Of a stretch of DNA of 64,000 bases, positions 1 to 7,527 are shown piece by piece. The first letter of the stretch is position 1. Every line of letters starts with the position of its first letter. The position numbers were made by a program, and so were the translations under genes. The stretch is from Duganella sacchari (GTDB taxonomy: Bacteria > Pseudomonadota > Gammaproteobacteria > Burkholderiales > Burkholderiaceae_D). Under the pieces are notes generated by a model. It saw nothing but the letters and a program-made list of their open reading frames with translations, had not been told where the DNA came from and did no database searches. The stretch is from assembly GCF_900143065.1 (NCBI RefSeq), contig NZ_FRCX01000003.1, forward strand, positions 310,001-374,000, in the 5' to 3' direction.

Positions 1-546
1 CGCTACGGTTACCACAAAGGCCAGGATGGCTTTCGCACGCAGCCCGACGGCAAGCCGCTCACGCTGGTGATGCACAGCGAGTCTTCCACCGTCGGCCGCC
101 TGCGCGATGAACTGTGGCGCAAAAACCTGAATGCGATCGGCCTCAAGGTCAGCTTCAAAAGCGACAAGAAAACGGAAATCATCAAAGCCTCGCGGCTTGG
201 CGCCGTGATGATGTTCGAGACCAACTGGGTGGCCGACTTCCCCGACGGCGACAACTTCTACCAGCTGCTCTATGGCCCCAATGCCGGCCGCGCCAACTAT
301 GCGCGTTTCAATCTGCCGGCATACAACCAGCGCTACGAGCAAGCCCGCTTGATGGGGGAGTCGCCGCAGCGCACTGCCCTGTATGATGAGCTGGCGCAGA
401 TCATCCATGCCTATACGCCATGGGTGCTGCTGACGCATCCCATCTCCGCCGATTTGCAGCAGCCGTGGCTCAAAAATTACCGCCGCCATCCGGTGGAGTT
501 CACCAACTGGCGCTATCTGGACGTCGACGCACATACCGCACACTGA
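1..546 (+). CDS. ABC transporter substrate-binding protein, family 5 type (C-terminal part)
   Basis: The reading frame is open from the first base, so the N-terminal part of the protein lies outside the window; 181 residues are visible. The wording of the fragment (LTLVMHSESSTVGRLRDELW, later NWVADFPDGDNFYQLLYGPN) matches the C-terminal lobe of family 5 extracellular solute-binding proteins, which capture oligopeptides or similar solutes in the periplasm for an ABC importer. The WxADxPDxDNF pattern is the most family-typical element. The substrate cannot be read from this fragment and no permease or ATPase gene follows, so any partner would be upstream. The stop TGA is 20 bases before the next gene. 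Confidence 0.8.
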   Translation, partial: RYGYHKGQDGFRTQPDGKPLTLVMHSESSTVGRLRDELWRKNLNAIGLKVSFKSDKKTEIIKASRLGAVMMFETNWVADFPDGDNFYQLLYGPNAGRANYARFNLPAYNQRYEQARLMGESPQRTALYDELAQIIHAYTPWVLLTHPISADLQQPWLKNYRRHPVEFTNWRYLDVDAHTAH

Positions 547-566
547 GCTGTGCTTAAAATGAGAGC

Positions 567-1484
567 ATGAATTTACTTAACCGCAGGGCGCTGGCCTATG
601 TGGCCAGCCATCCCATGGATTTCACGGTGCAATGCCTGAAGGGCTTTCGCGCCAATCAAGGCCTGCTGCTGGCGGGCGCGGTGGCGTATTACTCGCTGCT
701 TTCCATCGTACCGCTGCTGATGCTGGTAGTGGTGGCGCTGTCGCACGTGATTAATCAGGAAGAGCTGCTGCTGACGGTGGGGCGCTATCTGAACTGGCTG
801 GTGCCGGGGCAGTCGAAGCCGATCGTGGCCGAGGTCGGGCACTTCCTCGATCATCGCGACCTGGTCGGCGGCGTGCTGGTGATCAGCATGCTGTTCTTCA
901 GTTCCCTGGCGTTCACGGTGCTGGAAAACGCCATGAGCGTGATCTTCAAGCACCGTGTGGCAATACGCCGCCGGCACTTCCTGATCTCGGCCATCATGCC
1001 TTACTGTTACATCCTGTCGCTGGGTGCGGGCATGCTGCTGGTGACGCTGGTGGCGGGCAGCTTGCAGGTGCTGGGCGAGGAAAGCGTCTGGCTGTTCGGC
1101 TATCACTGGTCGCTGAATGGCGTGTCGGGCGTGCTGTTGTACCTGCTGGGACTGGCGGGCGAGGTGCTGGTGCTGTCGTCGATTTATCTGGTGATGCCGG
1201 TGGGCCGGCTGTCGATCTGGCATGCGCTGATTGGCGGCGTCACGGCGGCGCTGCTGTGGGAAATCGCGCGGCGCATCCTGGTGTGGTACTTCTCCACGCT
1301 GTCGCAGGTGAACGTGGTGTATGGCTCGATGACGACCGCCATCATCGTCATGTTCAGCCTGGAGATCGGCGCGACCTTGCTGCTGTTTGGCGCCCAGGTG
1401 ATTTCCGAATTTGAACGCGTGGGCCGCGAGCGTCCGCAGCGTGCGGCGCAGCCGCTGACCACCGAAGCGACACAAATAAAATAA
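567..1484 (+). CDS. YihY/BrkB family inner membrane protein
   Basis: A 305-residue integral membrane protein. A soluble N-terminus of about 40 residues with the family-typical lead-in LKGFRANQGLLLAGAVAYYSLLS is followed by about six hydrophobic segments (around residues 35-60, 100-125, 140-165, 185-205, 215-235 and 250-275). This topology and length fit the YihY/BrkB family. Members were once called ribonuclease BN, but that activity belongs to RNase Z, and the true function is unsettled. The last 25 residues are polar and probably cytoplasmic. The start ATG lies 20 bases after the preceding gene. A promoter for a downstream transcript begins at the stop codon. Confidence 0.85.
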   Translation: MNLLNRRALAYVASHPMDFTVQCLKGFRANQGLLLAGAVAYYSLLSIVPLLMLVVVALSHVINQEELLLTVGRYLNWLVPGQSKPIVAEVGHFLDHRDLVGGVLVISMLFFSSLAFTVLENAMSVIFKHRVAIRRRHFLISAIMPYCYILSLGAGMLLVTLVAGSLQVLGEESVWLFGYHWSLNGVSGVLLYLLGLAGEVLVLSSIYLVMPVGRLSIWHALIGGVTAALLWEIARRILVWYFSTLSQVNVVYGSMTTAIIVMFSLEIGATLLLFGAQVISEFERVGRERPQRAAQPLTTEATQIK

Positions 1485-1485
1485 T

Positions 1486-1515
1486 TTGTGCGTCGCACAA
1501 AATCTGTGGTACACT
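1486..1515 (+). promoter_or_regulatory. Sigma-70-type promoter for the candidate ncRNA
   Basis: TTGTGC (1486-1491) and TACACT (1510-1515) are separated by 18 bases, and the -10 is preceded by a TGTGG stretch. The -35 starts immediately after the yihY stop codon. Transcription would begin near 1522, more than 300 bases before arsR. Confidence 0.5.
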
Positions 1516-1521
1516 ACGTTC

Positions 1522-1784
1522 GTGGTTGAGGTTTGCCCGCAAACAGTCCCACATCCGGCCGATGCGCCGCGCCAGCGAGTTGTGTAAATTCGTCGGTGCA
1601 GGTGACGCAGAAGCTGGAGTTGTAATTCCGAATACGTTGGTCGTTTTACACGTCAGGGGCACCATGCAGATAGCATGGGCGTCTGAGAAAGCCGCCTCAC
1701 TTGGCAGATAGCCTTGGAGCCCGGCGCGATTAAAGCATAGGTAATACATTGGAACGAAGCCCGCTGAGATGCGGGCTTTTTTTT
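1522..1784 (+). ncRNA. Candidate structured non-coding RNA (possible 6S-like RNA)
   Basis: A segment with its own promoter and an intrinsic terminator but no convincing coding frame. Predicted pairings visible by eye are a 5' hairpin (GTTTG 1531-1535 with CAAAC 1540-1544), a long-range stem (GTGTAAA 1582-1588 with TTTACAC 1645-1651), an inner hairpin (GGAG...TTCC, about 1615-1628) and CATG...CATG (about 1663-1677). AGTCCC followed by GCCGAT (1545-1563) and GTCTGAGAAAGCC (1681-1693) resemble segments of E. coli 6S RNA as I remember it. However, the spacing between them is about twice that of E. coli and a canonical closing stem is not clear. I am fairly confident of a transcript here and unsure of the 6S identity. 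A leader RNA for the ars operon is less likely because the terminator ends before the ars operator. Confidence 0.5.
1757..1784 (+). terminator. Intrinsic terminator of the candidate ncRNA
   Basis: AAGCCCGC (1757-1764), a six-base loop, GCGGGCTT (1771-1778), and a run of eight T (1777-1784). The upstream GCCCGC at 1535-1540 could pair with the same 3' arm, so an alternative fold exists. Confidence 0.85.
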
Positions 1785-1794
1785 AATCTGATAA

Positions 1795-1810
1795 TTCAAT
1801 ATTATTTGAA
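1795..1810 (+). promoter_or_regulatory. Candidate ArsR operator
   Basis: Perfect inverted repeat TTCAA-TATTAT-TTGAA in an AT-rich stretch 31 bases before the preferred arsR start. Size and position are typical of ArsR/SmtB-family operators, so autoregulation by the adjacent arsR is likely. The assignment is by position and symmetry only. Confidence 0.5.
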
Positions 1811-1841
1811 ATATCGAACTGTTTGCGGTAGCATGGCCTGC

Positions 1842-2141
1842 ATGAATACCAAGCAAACACTGGCCGCGTTGGCGGCCCTGGCGCAGGAAAGCCGTCTGGC
1901 CGTGTTCCGGCTGCTGGTGCAGACCGGGCCGGCCGGGCTGGCCGCCAGCAAAATCGGCGAGCGGCTCGAGATTGCGCCATCCTCCCTGTCCTTCCATCTG
2001 AAAGAATTGACGCATGCTGGCCTGATCGGCTCGCGCCAGGATGGCCGTTATGTCATCTATTCGGCGGACGTCGGCGCGATGAATGGCTTGATCAATTTTT
2101 TAACTGAAAACTGCTGCGGCGGCGCTCCATGCAAACCATGA
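1842..2141 (+). CDS. arsR: ArsR-family arsenic-responsive repressor with C-terminal cysteines
   Basis: A 99-residue winged-helix repressor of the ArsR/SmtB family. The recognition region reads IAPSSLSFHLKELTHAGLIG and the wing contains RQDGRYVIYSAD. The usual alpha-3 site CVC is absent. Instead the protein ends with Cys91-Cys92 and Cys97 ([10 protein letters not shown]). A similar C-terminal CC-x5-C site binds As(III) in the Acidithiobacillus ferrooxidans ArsR, so this is probably that alternative sensor type. I chose ATG 1842; ATG 1833 is also in frame and would add three residues, while a longer frame to 1749 would run through the operator and terminator. It is the first gene of the ars operon and its stop overlaps the arsC start. 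Confidence 0.85.
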   Translation: MNTKQTLAALAALAQESRLAVFRLLVQTGPAGLAASKIGERLEIAPSSLSFHLKELTHAGLIGSRQDGRYVIYSADVGAMNGLINFLTENCCGGAPCKP

Positions 2142-2608
2142 ACCTTCTTTTTCTGTGTACGGGAAATTCCTGCCGCTCGGTGTTGAGCGAGGCGATCTTC
2201 AATCATCTGGCGCCGGCTGGATGGAAAGCGATCAGCGCTGGCAGCCAGCCGGCGGGCCAGCTGCATCCGCGGGCGGTGGCGCTGCTACAGCGCAAAGGGA
2301 TTTCGACCGACGGCTATTACAGCAAGTCTTGGGACGATTTGCCGGTGTCGCCGGAGGTGGTGATCACGGTGTGCGGGAGTGCCGCTGGCGAAACCTGTCC
2401 GGCCTATCTCGGCCCGGTACTGCGCGCGCACTGGGGTGTGGAAGACCCGAGCCATGTGGTGGGCACGGAGGAAGAAATTGCAGCGGCATTTGAGCGTGCC
2501 TATCAGATTATCCGTACGCGCATCGAGGCGTTTCTGGCGTTGCCGGCGGACCGCATGCTGGATAAGCAGGCGCTGGAACACATTGGCACGCTGGGTGCGG
2601 CATGCTGA
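2138..2608 (+). CDS. arsC: Arsenate reductase, low-molecular-weight phosphatase type
   Basis: A 156-residue protein of the low-molecular-weight protein tyrosine phosphatase fold. The N-terminal [10 protein letters not shown] is the CX5R anion-binding loop (first Cys near residue 7). This family reduces arsenate to arsenite using an internal cysteine cascade recycled by thioredoxin, or in related forms glutathione/glutaredoxin. Further cysteines sit at [11 protein letters not shown], the region that carries the relay cysteines in the thioredoxin-linked class. ATG 2138 overlaps the arsR TGA (ATGA), pointing to translational coupling; an in-frame ATG at 2129 is a less likely alternative. The next gene, arsB, exports the product. 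Confidence 0.88.
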   Translation: MNLLFLCTGNSCRSVLSEAIFNHLAPAGWKAISAGSQPAGQLHPRAVALLQRKGISTDGYYSKSWDDLPVSPEVVITVCGSAAGETCPAYLGPVLRAHWGVEDPSHVVGTEEEIAAAFERAYQIIRTRIEAFLALPADRMLDKQALEHIGTLGAAC

Positions 2609-3879
2609 GCGCTGTACTGATTTTTGTCGCCACGCTGGTGCTGGTGATCTGGCAGCCGCGCGGCCTGGGCATCGGCTGGAGCGCTTCCCTGGGCGCGGTG
2701 GTGGCGTTGCTGGCGGGGGTGATCCATGTCAGCGACATTCCGGTTGTCTGGCACATCATCTGGAATGCGACGGCGACGCTGGTGTGCATCATCATCACCA
2801 GCCTGTTGCTGGACAAGGCCGGCTTCTTTGAATGGGCGGCGCTGCACGTGGCGCGCTGGGGTGGCGGTAGCGGCAAGCGCTTGTTCGTGCTGCTGGTGTT
2901 GCTGGGGGCAGTGGTTTCGGGCCTGTTTGCCAACGACAGCGCGGCGCTGATCCTGACGCCGATCGTGATTGCCATGCTGCGCCCGTTGCGCTTTTCCGCG
3001 CGTGCGACGCTGGCGTTTGTGATGGCGGCGGGCTTCGTTTCCGATACGGCGAGTCTGCCGCTTATCGTCTCCAACCTGGTCAACATCGTCTCGGCGGACT
3101 ATTTCGGCATCAGCTTCGTGCGTTATGCGGCGGTGATGGTGCCGGTGAATTTTGTCGCGGTGGCGGCGACGCTGGCGGTGCTGATGTGGTTCTTCCGCCG
3201 CGATATTCCGGCGGACTATGACGTCAATCAGATCAAGGAACCTGCGCTGGCCATCCATGACCGCCCGACCTTTATTGCGGGATGGTGGGTGCTTGCGCTG
3301 CTGCTGGTTGGTTTCTTTGTGCTGGAGCCGATGGGGGTACCGATCTGCGTTGTGGCGGCGGTGGGCTCGCTGGTGCTGCTGGTCGTGGCGGCGCGCGGCC
3401 ATCGCATCTCCACGCGCGAAGTGCTGTTGCATGCGCCATGGCAGATCGTGATTTTCTCGCTGGGGATGTACCTGGTGGTGTACGGCTTGCGCAATGCCGG
3501 CCTGACCTCGTATCTGACCGCAGCGCTGGACTGGTGCGCGCAGTATGGCGTGTGGGGTGCGGCCATGGGGACAGGCTTTTTGACGGCCATCCTGTCGTCG
3601 GTCATGAACAACCTGCCGACGGTACTGGTTGGTGCGCTGTCGGTGGACGCCACCACAGCCCAGGGCGCGGTCCGCGAAGCGATGATTTATGCGAACGTGA
3701 TCGGCAGCGACCTGGGACCGAAGATCACGCCGATCGGCAGCCTGGCCACGCTGCTCTGGCTGCACGTGCTGGCCAACAAGGGCACGCGCATCTCGTGGGG
3801 CTACTACTTCCGTGTCGGCATATGCCTGACCTTGCCGGTATTGTTTATCACTTTGGCGGCGTTGGCCGTAAGGATTTAA
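2602..3879 (+). CDS. arsB: Arsenite efflux transporter ArsB
   Basis: A 425-residue polytopic membrane protein with about 11-12 hydrophobic segments along its whole length, the size and topology of ArsB/ion-transporter superfamily arsenite exporters. Family-typical stretches are [14 protein letters not shown] in the first half and [16 protein letters not shown] plus [20 protein letters not shown] in the second half, the two pseudo-symmetric transport motifs. It should expel As(III) made by ArsC, driven by the proton gradient; no arsA ATPase gene is present here. The start overlaps the end of arsC by 7 bases. Confidence 0.93.
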   Translation: MLSAVLIFVATLVLVIWQPRGLGIGWSASLGAVVALLAGVIHVSDIPVVWHIIWNATATLVCIIITSLLLDKAGFFEWAALHVARWGGGSGKRLFVLLVLLGAVVSGLFANDSAALILTPIVIAMLRPLRFSARATLAFVMAAGFVSDTASLPLIVSNLVNIVSADYFGISFVRYAAVMVPVNFVAVAATLAVLMWFFRRDIPADYDVNQIKEPALAIHDRPTFIAGWWVLALLLVGFFVLEPMGVPICVVAAVGSLVLLVVAARGHRISTREVLLHAPWQIVIFSLGMYLVVYGLRNAGLTSYLTAALDWCAQYGVWGAAMGTGFLTAILSSVMNNLPTVLVGALSVDATTAQGAVREAMIYANVIGSDLGPKITPIGSLATLLWLHVLANKGTRISWGYYFRVGICLTLPVLFITLAALAVRI

Positions 3880-3880
3880 A

Positions 3881-4465
3881 GTGGACCATATTGTTCCTGT
3901 TGATTTGCAAAAGGCCTATCGCCTGCTTAACCATGGGCCGACGGTGCTGGTGTCGGCCAGCCATGGGGGCGTGGATAATGTCATGTCGGCTGCGTGGTCG
4001 TGCGCGCTGGATTTCTCGCCGCCCAAGGTGACGGTGGTGCTGGACAAGGCGACGGCCACGCGCCCGCTGGTGGAAAAGAGCGGCTACTTTGTGCTGCAGG
4101 TGCCGAACATGGCGCAGCTGCAGCTGACCTATGATGTTGGCCACAGCAGCGCGAACGATACCCCGGACAAGCTGGCCAGGGCTGGCGTTGAGCTGTTCCG
4201 TGTGCAGGGTTATGACGTGCCGCTGGTCGCCGGTTCGTCGGCGTGGATGATTTGCAAGGTGCTGCCGGAGCCGCGCAATGAACAGGTCTACGATCTGTTC
4301 ATCGGCGAAATCGTGGCGGCGTATGCGGATGACCGCGTATTCCAGAACGGTCACTGGGCTTTCGAAAAAGCCGATCCGCAATGGCGTAGCCTGCACTACA
4401 TCGCAGGTGGAAACTTCTACGCCATCGGCGAAGCAGTCGCCGCAGACACCATCCGTCACAGGTAA
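3881..4465 (+). CDS. Flavin reductase-like (DIM6/NTAB type) FMN-binding protein
   Basis: 194 residues of the flavin-reductase-like split-barrel fold (MSAAWSCALDFSPPKVTVVLDK, later FVLQVPN and FDLFIGEIVAAY-type strands). Relatives bind FMN and either reduce free flavin with NAD(P)H or act as flavin-dependent oxidoreductases. The start is a GTG at 3881, one base after the arsB stop, with AAGGA at 3870-3874 as ribosome binding site; no in-frame ATG lies near. This tight spacing makes it a member of the ars transcript. It is not the ArsH family, whose fold and motifs differ, so a link to arsenic chemistry is an inference from position only. Confidence 0.78.
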   Translation: MDHIVPVDLQKAYRLLNHGPTVLVSASHGGVDNVMSAAWSCALDFSPPKVTVVLDKATATRPLVEKSGYFVLQVPNMAQLQLTYDVGHSSANDTPDKLARAGVELFRVQGYDVPLVAGSSAWMICKVLPEPRNEQVYDLFIGEIVAAYADDRVFQNGHWAFEKADPQWRSLHYIAGGNFYAIGEAVAADTIRHR

Positions 4466-4484
4466 GGCACGTTATACATAGGTG

Positions 4485-4510
4485 ATGGATTCCCGCTTTC
4501 GCGGGAACCA
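4485..4510. repeat. dRS3-like intergenic palindromic repeat
   Basis: TTCCCGC (4490-4496), loop TTTC, GCGGGAA (4501-4507) inside GGATTCCCGC...GCGGGAACCAC. This is the widespread proteobacterial repeat whose reverse translation gives the recognisable VVPAKAGIH peptide in spurious ORFs. It lies between the convergent flavin-reductase and acyl-CoA dehydrogenase genes and could also act as a bidirectional transcription stop. Confidence 0.7.
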
Positions 4511-4516
4511 CGGTGG

Positions 4517-5644
4517 TCAGAGTGCGCGGGCGATCAGGATTTTCTGGATGTCGCTCGTGCCTTCGTAGATCTGGCACACGCGGGCGTCGCGGTAGATGCG
4601 TTCTACCGGGAAGTCGCTGACGTAGCCGTAGCCGCCGTGGATCTGGATGGCGTCCGAGCAGACTTTCTCCGCCATCTCGGAGGCGAACAGCTTGGCCATG
4701 GCAGCTTCTTTCAGGCATGGGCGGCCGGCATCTTTCATGGACGCCGCGTGCAGAATCAACTGGCGCGCAGCTTCAATCTGCATCGCCATTTCCGCCAGTT
4801 TGAATTGCACTGATTGATGCTCGAAGATCGGCTTGCCGAAGCTTTCGCGTTCGCGCGCGTAGCTCAGCGCTGCTTCGTAGGCGGAGCGTGCCATGCCGAC
4901 CGATTGCGAAGCGATGCCGATGCGGCCGCCCTCCAGGCCGGACAGCGCGATCTTGTAACCCTGGCCTTCTTCGCCGATCAGGTTTGCTGCCGGTACGCGG
5001 CAGTTTTCAAACAGGATTTGCGCGGTATCGGACGAGTGCTGGCCCATTTTGTGTTCGATGCCGGCGACGATGTAGCCTGGCGTGGAAGTCGGTACCCAGA
5101 AGGCGCTGATGCCTTTCTTGCCTGCGGCTTTGTCGGTAACGGCCATGACGATGGCGACGTCGGCGTGCTTGCCGCTGGTGATGAATTGTTTGACGCCGTT
5201 CAGTATATAGTGGTCGCCGTCGCGCGTGGCGGTGGTGCGCAGCGCGGCGGCGTCGCTGCCGGTGTGTGGTTCGGTGAGGCAGAAGGCGCCCAGCATGTCG
5301 CCTTGTGCGAGTGGGCGCAGCCATTGTTCTTTTTGCTGCGCGTTGGCGTACATCATGCCGATGCTGCATACGGGGCAGTTATTGACGGAGATGATGGTGG
5401 ATGTGCCGCCATCACCTGCCGCGATTTCTTCCAGGACCAGAGCCAGGGACACGTAGTCCATGCCCGCGCCGCCCAGTTCTTCGGGCACGGCGACGCCGAA
5501 GGCGCCTAGCGTCGCCAGTTCCTTCAGTTCTTCTTTCGGGAAGTGATGCTCTTTGTCCCAACGGGCTGCGTTGGGGGCGAGACGCTCTTGCGCAAAGCTG
5601 CGCAGGGCGTCGCGGATCATTTCGTGTTCCTGGCTCAGTATCAT
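4517..5644 (-). CDS. Acyl-CoA dehydrogenase (short/medium-chain type)
   Basis: A 375-residue soluble FAD enzyme with the full acyl-CoA dehydrogenase layout: N-terminal helical domain, middle beta domain (AFCLTEPHTGSDAAALRTTA, FITSGKHADVAIVMA), and C-terminal helical domain with IQIHGGYGYVSDFPVERIYR. The catalytic base is Glu361 in IYEGTSDIQ, the position used by short- and medium-chain, butyryl-type enzymes. It oxidises acyl-CoA to trans-2-enoyl-CoA and passes electrons to ETF. It is the last gene of the leftward cluster, 15 bases after the SDR gene, consistent with a fatty-acid or branched-chain degradation operon. Chain length preference cannot be read directly. Confidence 0.92.
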   Translation of the reverse strand: MILSQEHEMIRDALRSFAQERLAPNAARWDKEHHFPKEELKELATLGAFGVAVPEELGGAGMDYVSLALVLEEIAAGDGGTSTIISVNNCPVCSIGMMYANAQQKEQWLRPLAQGDMLGAFCLTEPHTGSDAAALRTTATRDGDHYILNGVKQFITSGKHADVAIVMAVTDKAAGKKGISAFWVPTSTPGYIVAGIEHKMGQHSSDTAQILFENCRVPAANLIGEEGQGYKIALSGLEGGRIGIASQSVGMARSAYEAALSYARERESFGKPIFEHQSVQFKLAEMAMQIEAARQLILHAASMKDAGRPCLKEAAMAKLFASEMAEKVCSDAIQIHGGYGYVSDFPVERIYRDARVCQIYEGTSDIQKILIARAL

Positions 5645-5659
5645 GTTGTGTCGTCTTTT

Positions 5660-6328
5660 CTACCAGCCGATGGCTGTGCCATCGTAGTTGCGATAAGCCG
5701 CCTGGTCGGACGCGGGTAGCGTCGCCAGCGTGTTGCGGATGCCTGCTGCGCTCTCTTTTACCGAGAGATCTGCGCTGTCACCACCCATGTCGGTGCGTAC
5801 CCAGCCGGGGTGAATGGCGACGCAGGTCGCGCCTTGTTTGCCATGCACCAGCGCGGTGTCGATGAGCACGGAGTTCAATGCCGCTTTGCTGGCGCGGTAT
5901 AGCGAACCGCTGGGCGAATTGCGTTCGCTCAGCGATCCCATCCGCGAGGACAGCACGGCCAGCTTGCCTTGCGCCGCACTCACCATCGGTGCGATGATCG
6001 GTAGCAGGCGCATGGCCGCCAGCACATTGGTGTGCATCACGGCGTTGAAGTCCGTCTCCATCGGGAAGCCGTCGTGGCGCGGGCCGTACAGGCCCGCGTT
6101 GAGAATGGCGACTTCCAGCTCTTCGCCATCCAGCTTCCAGCCCAGGCCTGCCACGGCTTCGACGTTGTTCACATCCAGCTTGTGCGGCTCGGCGCCCAGC
6201 GCCACCAGTGCGTCGCAGTCTTCCTGCTTGCGCGCGGTAGCGATCACGCGCCAGCCATCGGCGCGGTATTGTTTGACCAGTTCCAGGCCGATGCCGCGCG
6301 AGGCGCCGATGACTAACGCTGTCGGCAT
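5660..6328 (-). CDS. Short-chain dehydrogenase/reductase family oxidoreductase
   Basis: 222 residues beginning [20 protein letters not shown], with the NAD(P)-binding GASRGIG glycine motif at about residues 8-14. ILNAGLYG corresponds to the NAG motif, VLSSRMGS supplies the catalytic serine region, and LYRASKAALN is the YxxxK catalytic pair. HPGWVRTDMGG follows as in csgA/sniffer-like short SDRs. The substrate is unknown. A much longer frame extends upstream, but the ATG at 6328 overlaps the stop of the preceding thiolase gene by one base (TAATG), a common coupling arrangement, and the extension is antisense-like low-complexity sequence. Confidence 0.87.
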   Translation of the reverse strand: MPTALVIGASRGIGLELVKQYRADGWRVIATARKQEDCDALVALGAEPHKLDVNNVEAVAGLGWKLDGEELEVAILNAGLYGPRHDGFPMETDFNAVMHTNVLAAMRLLPIIAPMVSAAQGKLAVLSSRMGSLSERNSPSGSLYRASKAALNSVLIDTALVHGKQGATCVAIHPGWVRTDMGGDSADLSVKESAAGIRNTLATLPASDQAAYRNYDGTAIGW

Positions 6329-7527
6329 TAAACCAGCTCCACTGCCACGGCGGTTGCTTCGCCGCCGCCGATGCACAGCGCTGCCACGCCCTTCTTGCCG
6401 CCGGTGCGTTTCAGCGCGCCCAGCAGGGTGACGATGATGCGCGCGCCCGAGGCGCCGATTGGGTGGCCCAGCGCGCAAGCGCCACCGTGGATGTTGACCT
6501 TGTCGTGCGGGATGTCCAGGTCGTGCATGGCGGCCATCGGCACGGCAGCAAAGGCTTCGTTGATCTCGAACAGGTCAACGTCCTTGGTGCTCCAGCCGAC
6601 TTTTTTGTACAGCTTTTCAATCGCGCCGATTGGGGCGGTAGTGAACCAGTCCGGTTCCTGCGCGAAGGTGGCGTGGCCGAGCAGACGGGCGATCGGTGTC
6701 AGGCCCAGTTCCTTGGCTTTCGATTCGCGCATCAGGACCAGTGCGGCAGCGCCGTCGTTGATCGACGACGACGAGGCGGCGGTGATGGTGCCGTCTTTTT
6801 TGAACGCTGCGCGCAGGGTCGGGATCTTTTCTACCTTGGCTTTGAGCGGACCTTCATCTTTTTCGATGACGGTGTCGCCAGCGCGCGAGGTCACGGTCAC
6901 TGGGGCGATTTCCCATTTGAAGTAGCCTTCGCTGGTGGCGACCTGCGCACGCTTCACGGATTCGATGGCGAAGTTATCCTGTGCTTCGCGCGTGAATGCG
7001 TACTTGGCCGAGCACTCTTCCGCGAAGGTGCCCATCGAACGGCCTTCGCCGGTTTTCTCGTTGCGCGAGTAGGCGTCTTCCAGGCCGTCGTACATCATGT
7101 GGTCGAACATCATGCCGTGGCCGATGCGGTAGCCGCCGCGTGCTTTTGGAATCAGGTACGGTGCGTTGGTCATCGACTCCATGCCGCCGGCGATCACCAC
7201 GTCAGCGCTGCCAGCGACCAGCTGGTCGTGCGCGAAGATGGTGGCTTGCATCGCCGAGCCGCACATTTTCGACAGCGTCACGGCGCCGGTCGAGGTTGGC
7301 AGGCCGGCCTTCAACAGGGCCTGGCGTGCCGGCGCCTGGCCCTGGCCCGCCATCAGGCAGTTGCCGAAGTAGACGTGTTCAACCAGCTTGCCGTCGATGC
7401 CGGAGCGCTCGACCGCAGCCTGGATCGCCACGGCGCCCAGGTCGTGCGCGGATTTGCCGGAGAAGTCGCCCTGGAAGGCGCCCATAGGGGTGCGGGCTGC
7501 ACCAACGATTACGATAGGATCATTCAT
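6328..7527 (-). CDS. Acetyl-CoA C-acetyltransferase (thiolase)
   Basis: A 399-residue thiolase. Active-site Cys89 is in [10 protein letters not shown], the loop [17 protein letters not shown] carries the catalytic His, and the C-terminal [14 protein letters not shown] holds the second catalytic Cys. Thiolases of this size condense or cleave acetoacetyl-CoA and related 3-ketoacyl-CoAs. In this operon it could supply acetyl-CoA at the end of leucine or fatty-acid breakdown. The start overlaps the end of aceK by 8 bases and the stop overlaps the SDR start, so the cluster is tightly coupled. A polyhydroxybutyrate role (phaA) is possible but no phaB or phaC neighbours it. Confidence 0.93.
   Translation of the reverse strand: MNDPIVIVGAARTPMGAFQGDFSGKSAHDLGAVAIQAAVERSGIDGKLVEHVYFGNCLMAGQGQAPARQALLKAGLPTSTGAVTLSKMCGSAMQATIFAHDQLVAGSADVVIAGGMESMTNAPYLIPKARGGYRIGHGMMFDHMMYDGLEDAYSRNEKTGEGRSMGTFAEECSAKYAFTREAQDNFAIESVKRAQVATSEGYFKWEIAPVTVTSRAGDTVIEKDEGPLKAKVEKIPTLRAAFKKDGTITAASSSSINDGAAALVLMRESKAKELGLTPIARLLGHATFAQEPDWFTTAPIGAIEKLYKKVGWSTKDVDLFEINEAFAAVPMAAMHDLDIPHDKVNIHGGACALGHPIGASGARIIVTLLGALKRTGGKKGVAALCIGGGEATAVAVELV

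Noticed and set aside
1526..1711. A 61-codon ORF inside the candidate ncRNA
   Set aside because: No ribosome binding site, no recognisable protein features, and it overlaps predicted RNA stems.
4299..4718. A 139-codon minus-strand ORF containing VVPAKAGIH
   Set aside because: This peptide is the known translation product of the dRS3-like repeat; the rest is antisense to coding sequence.
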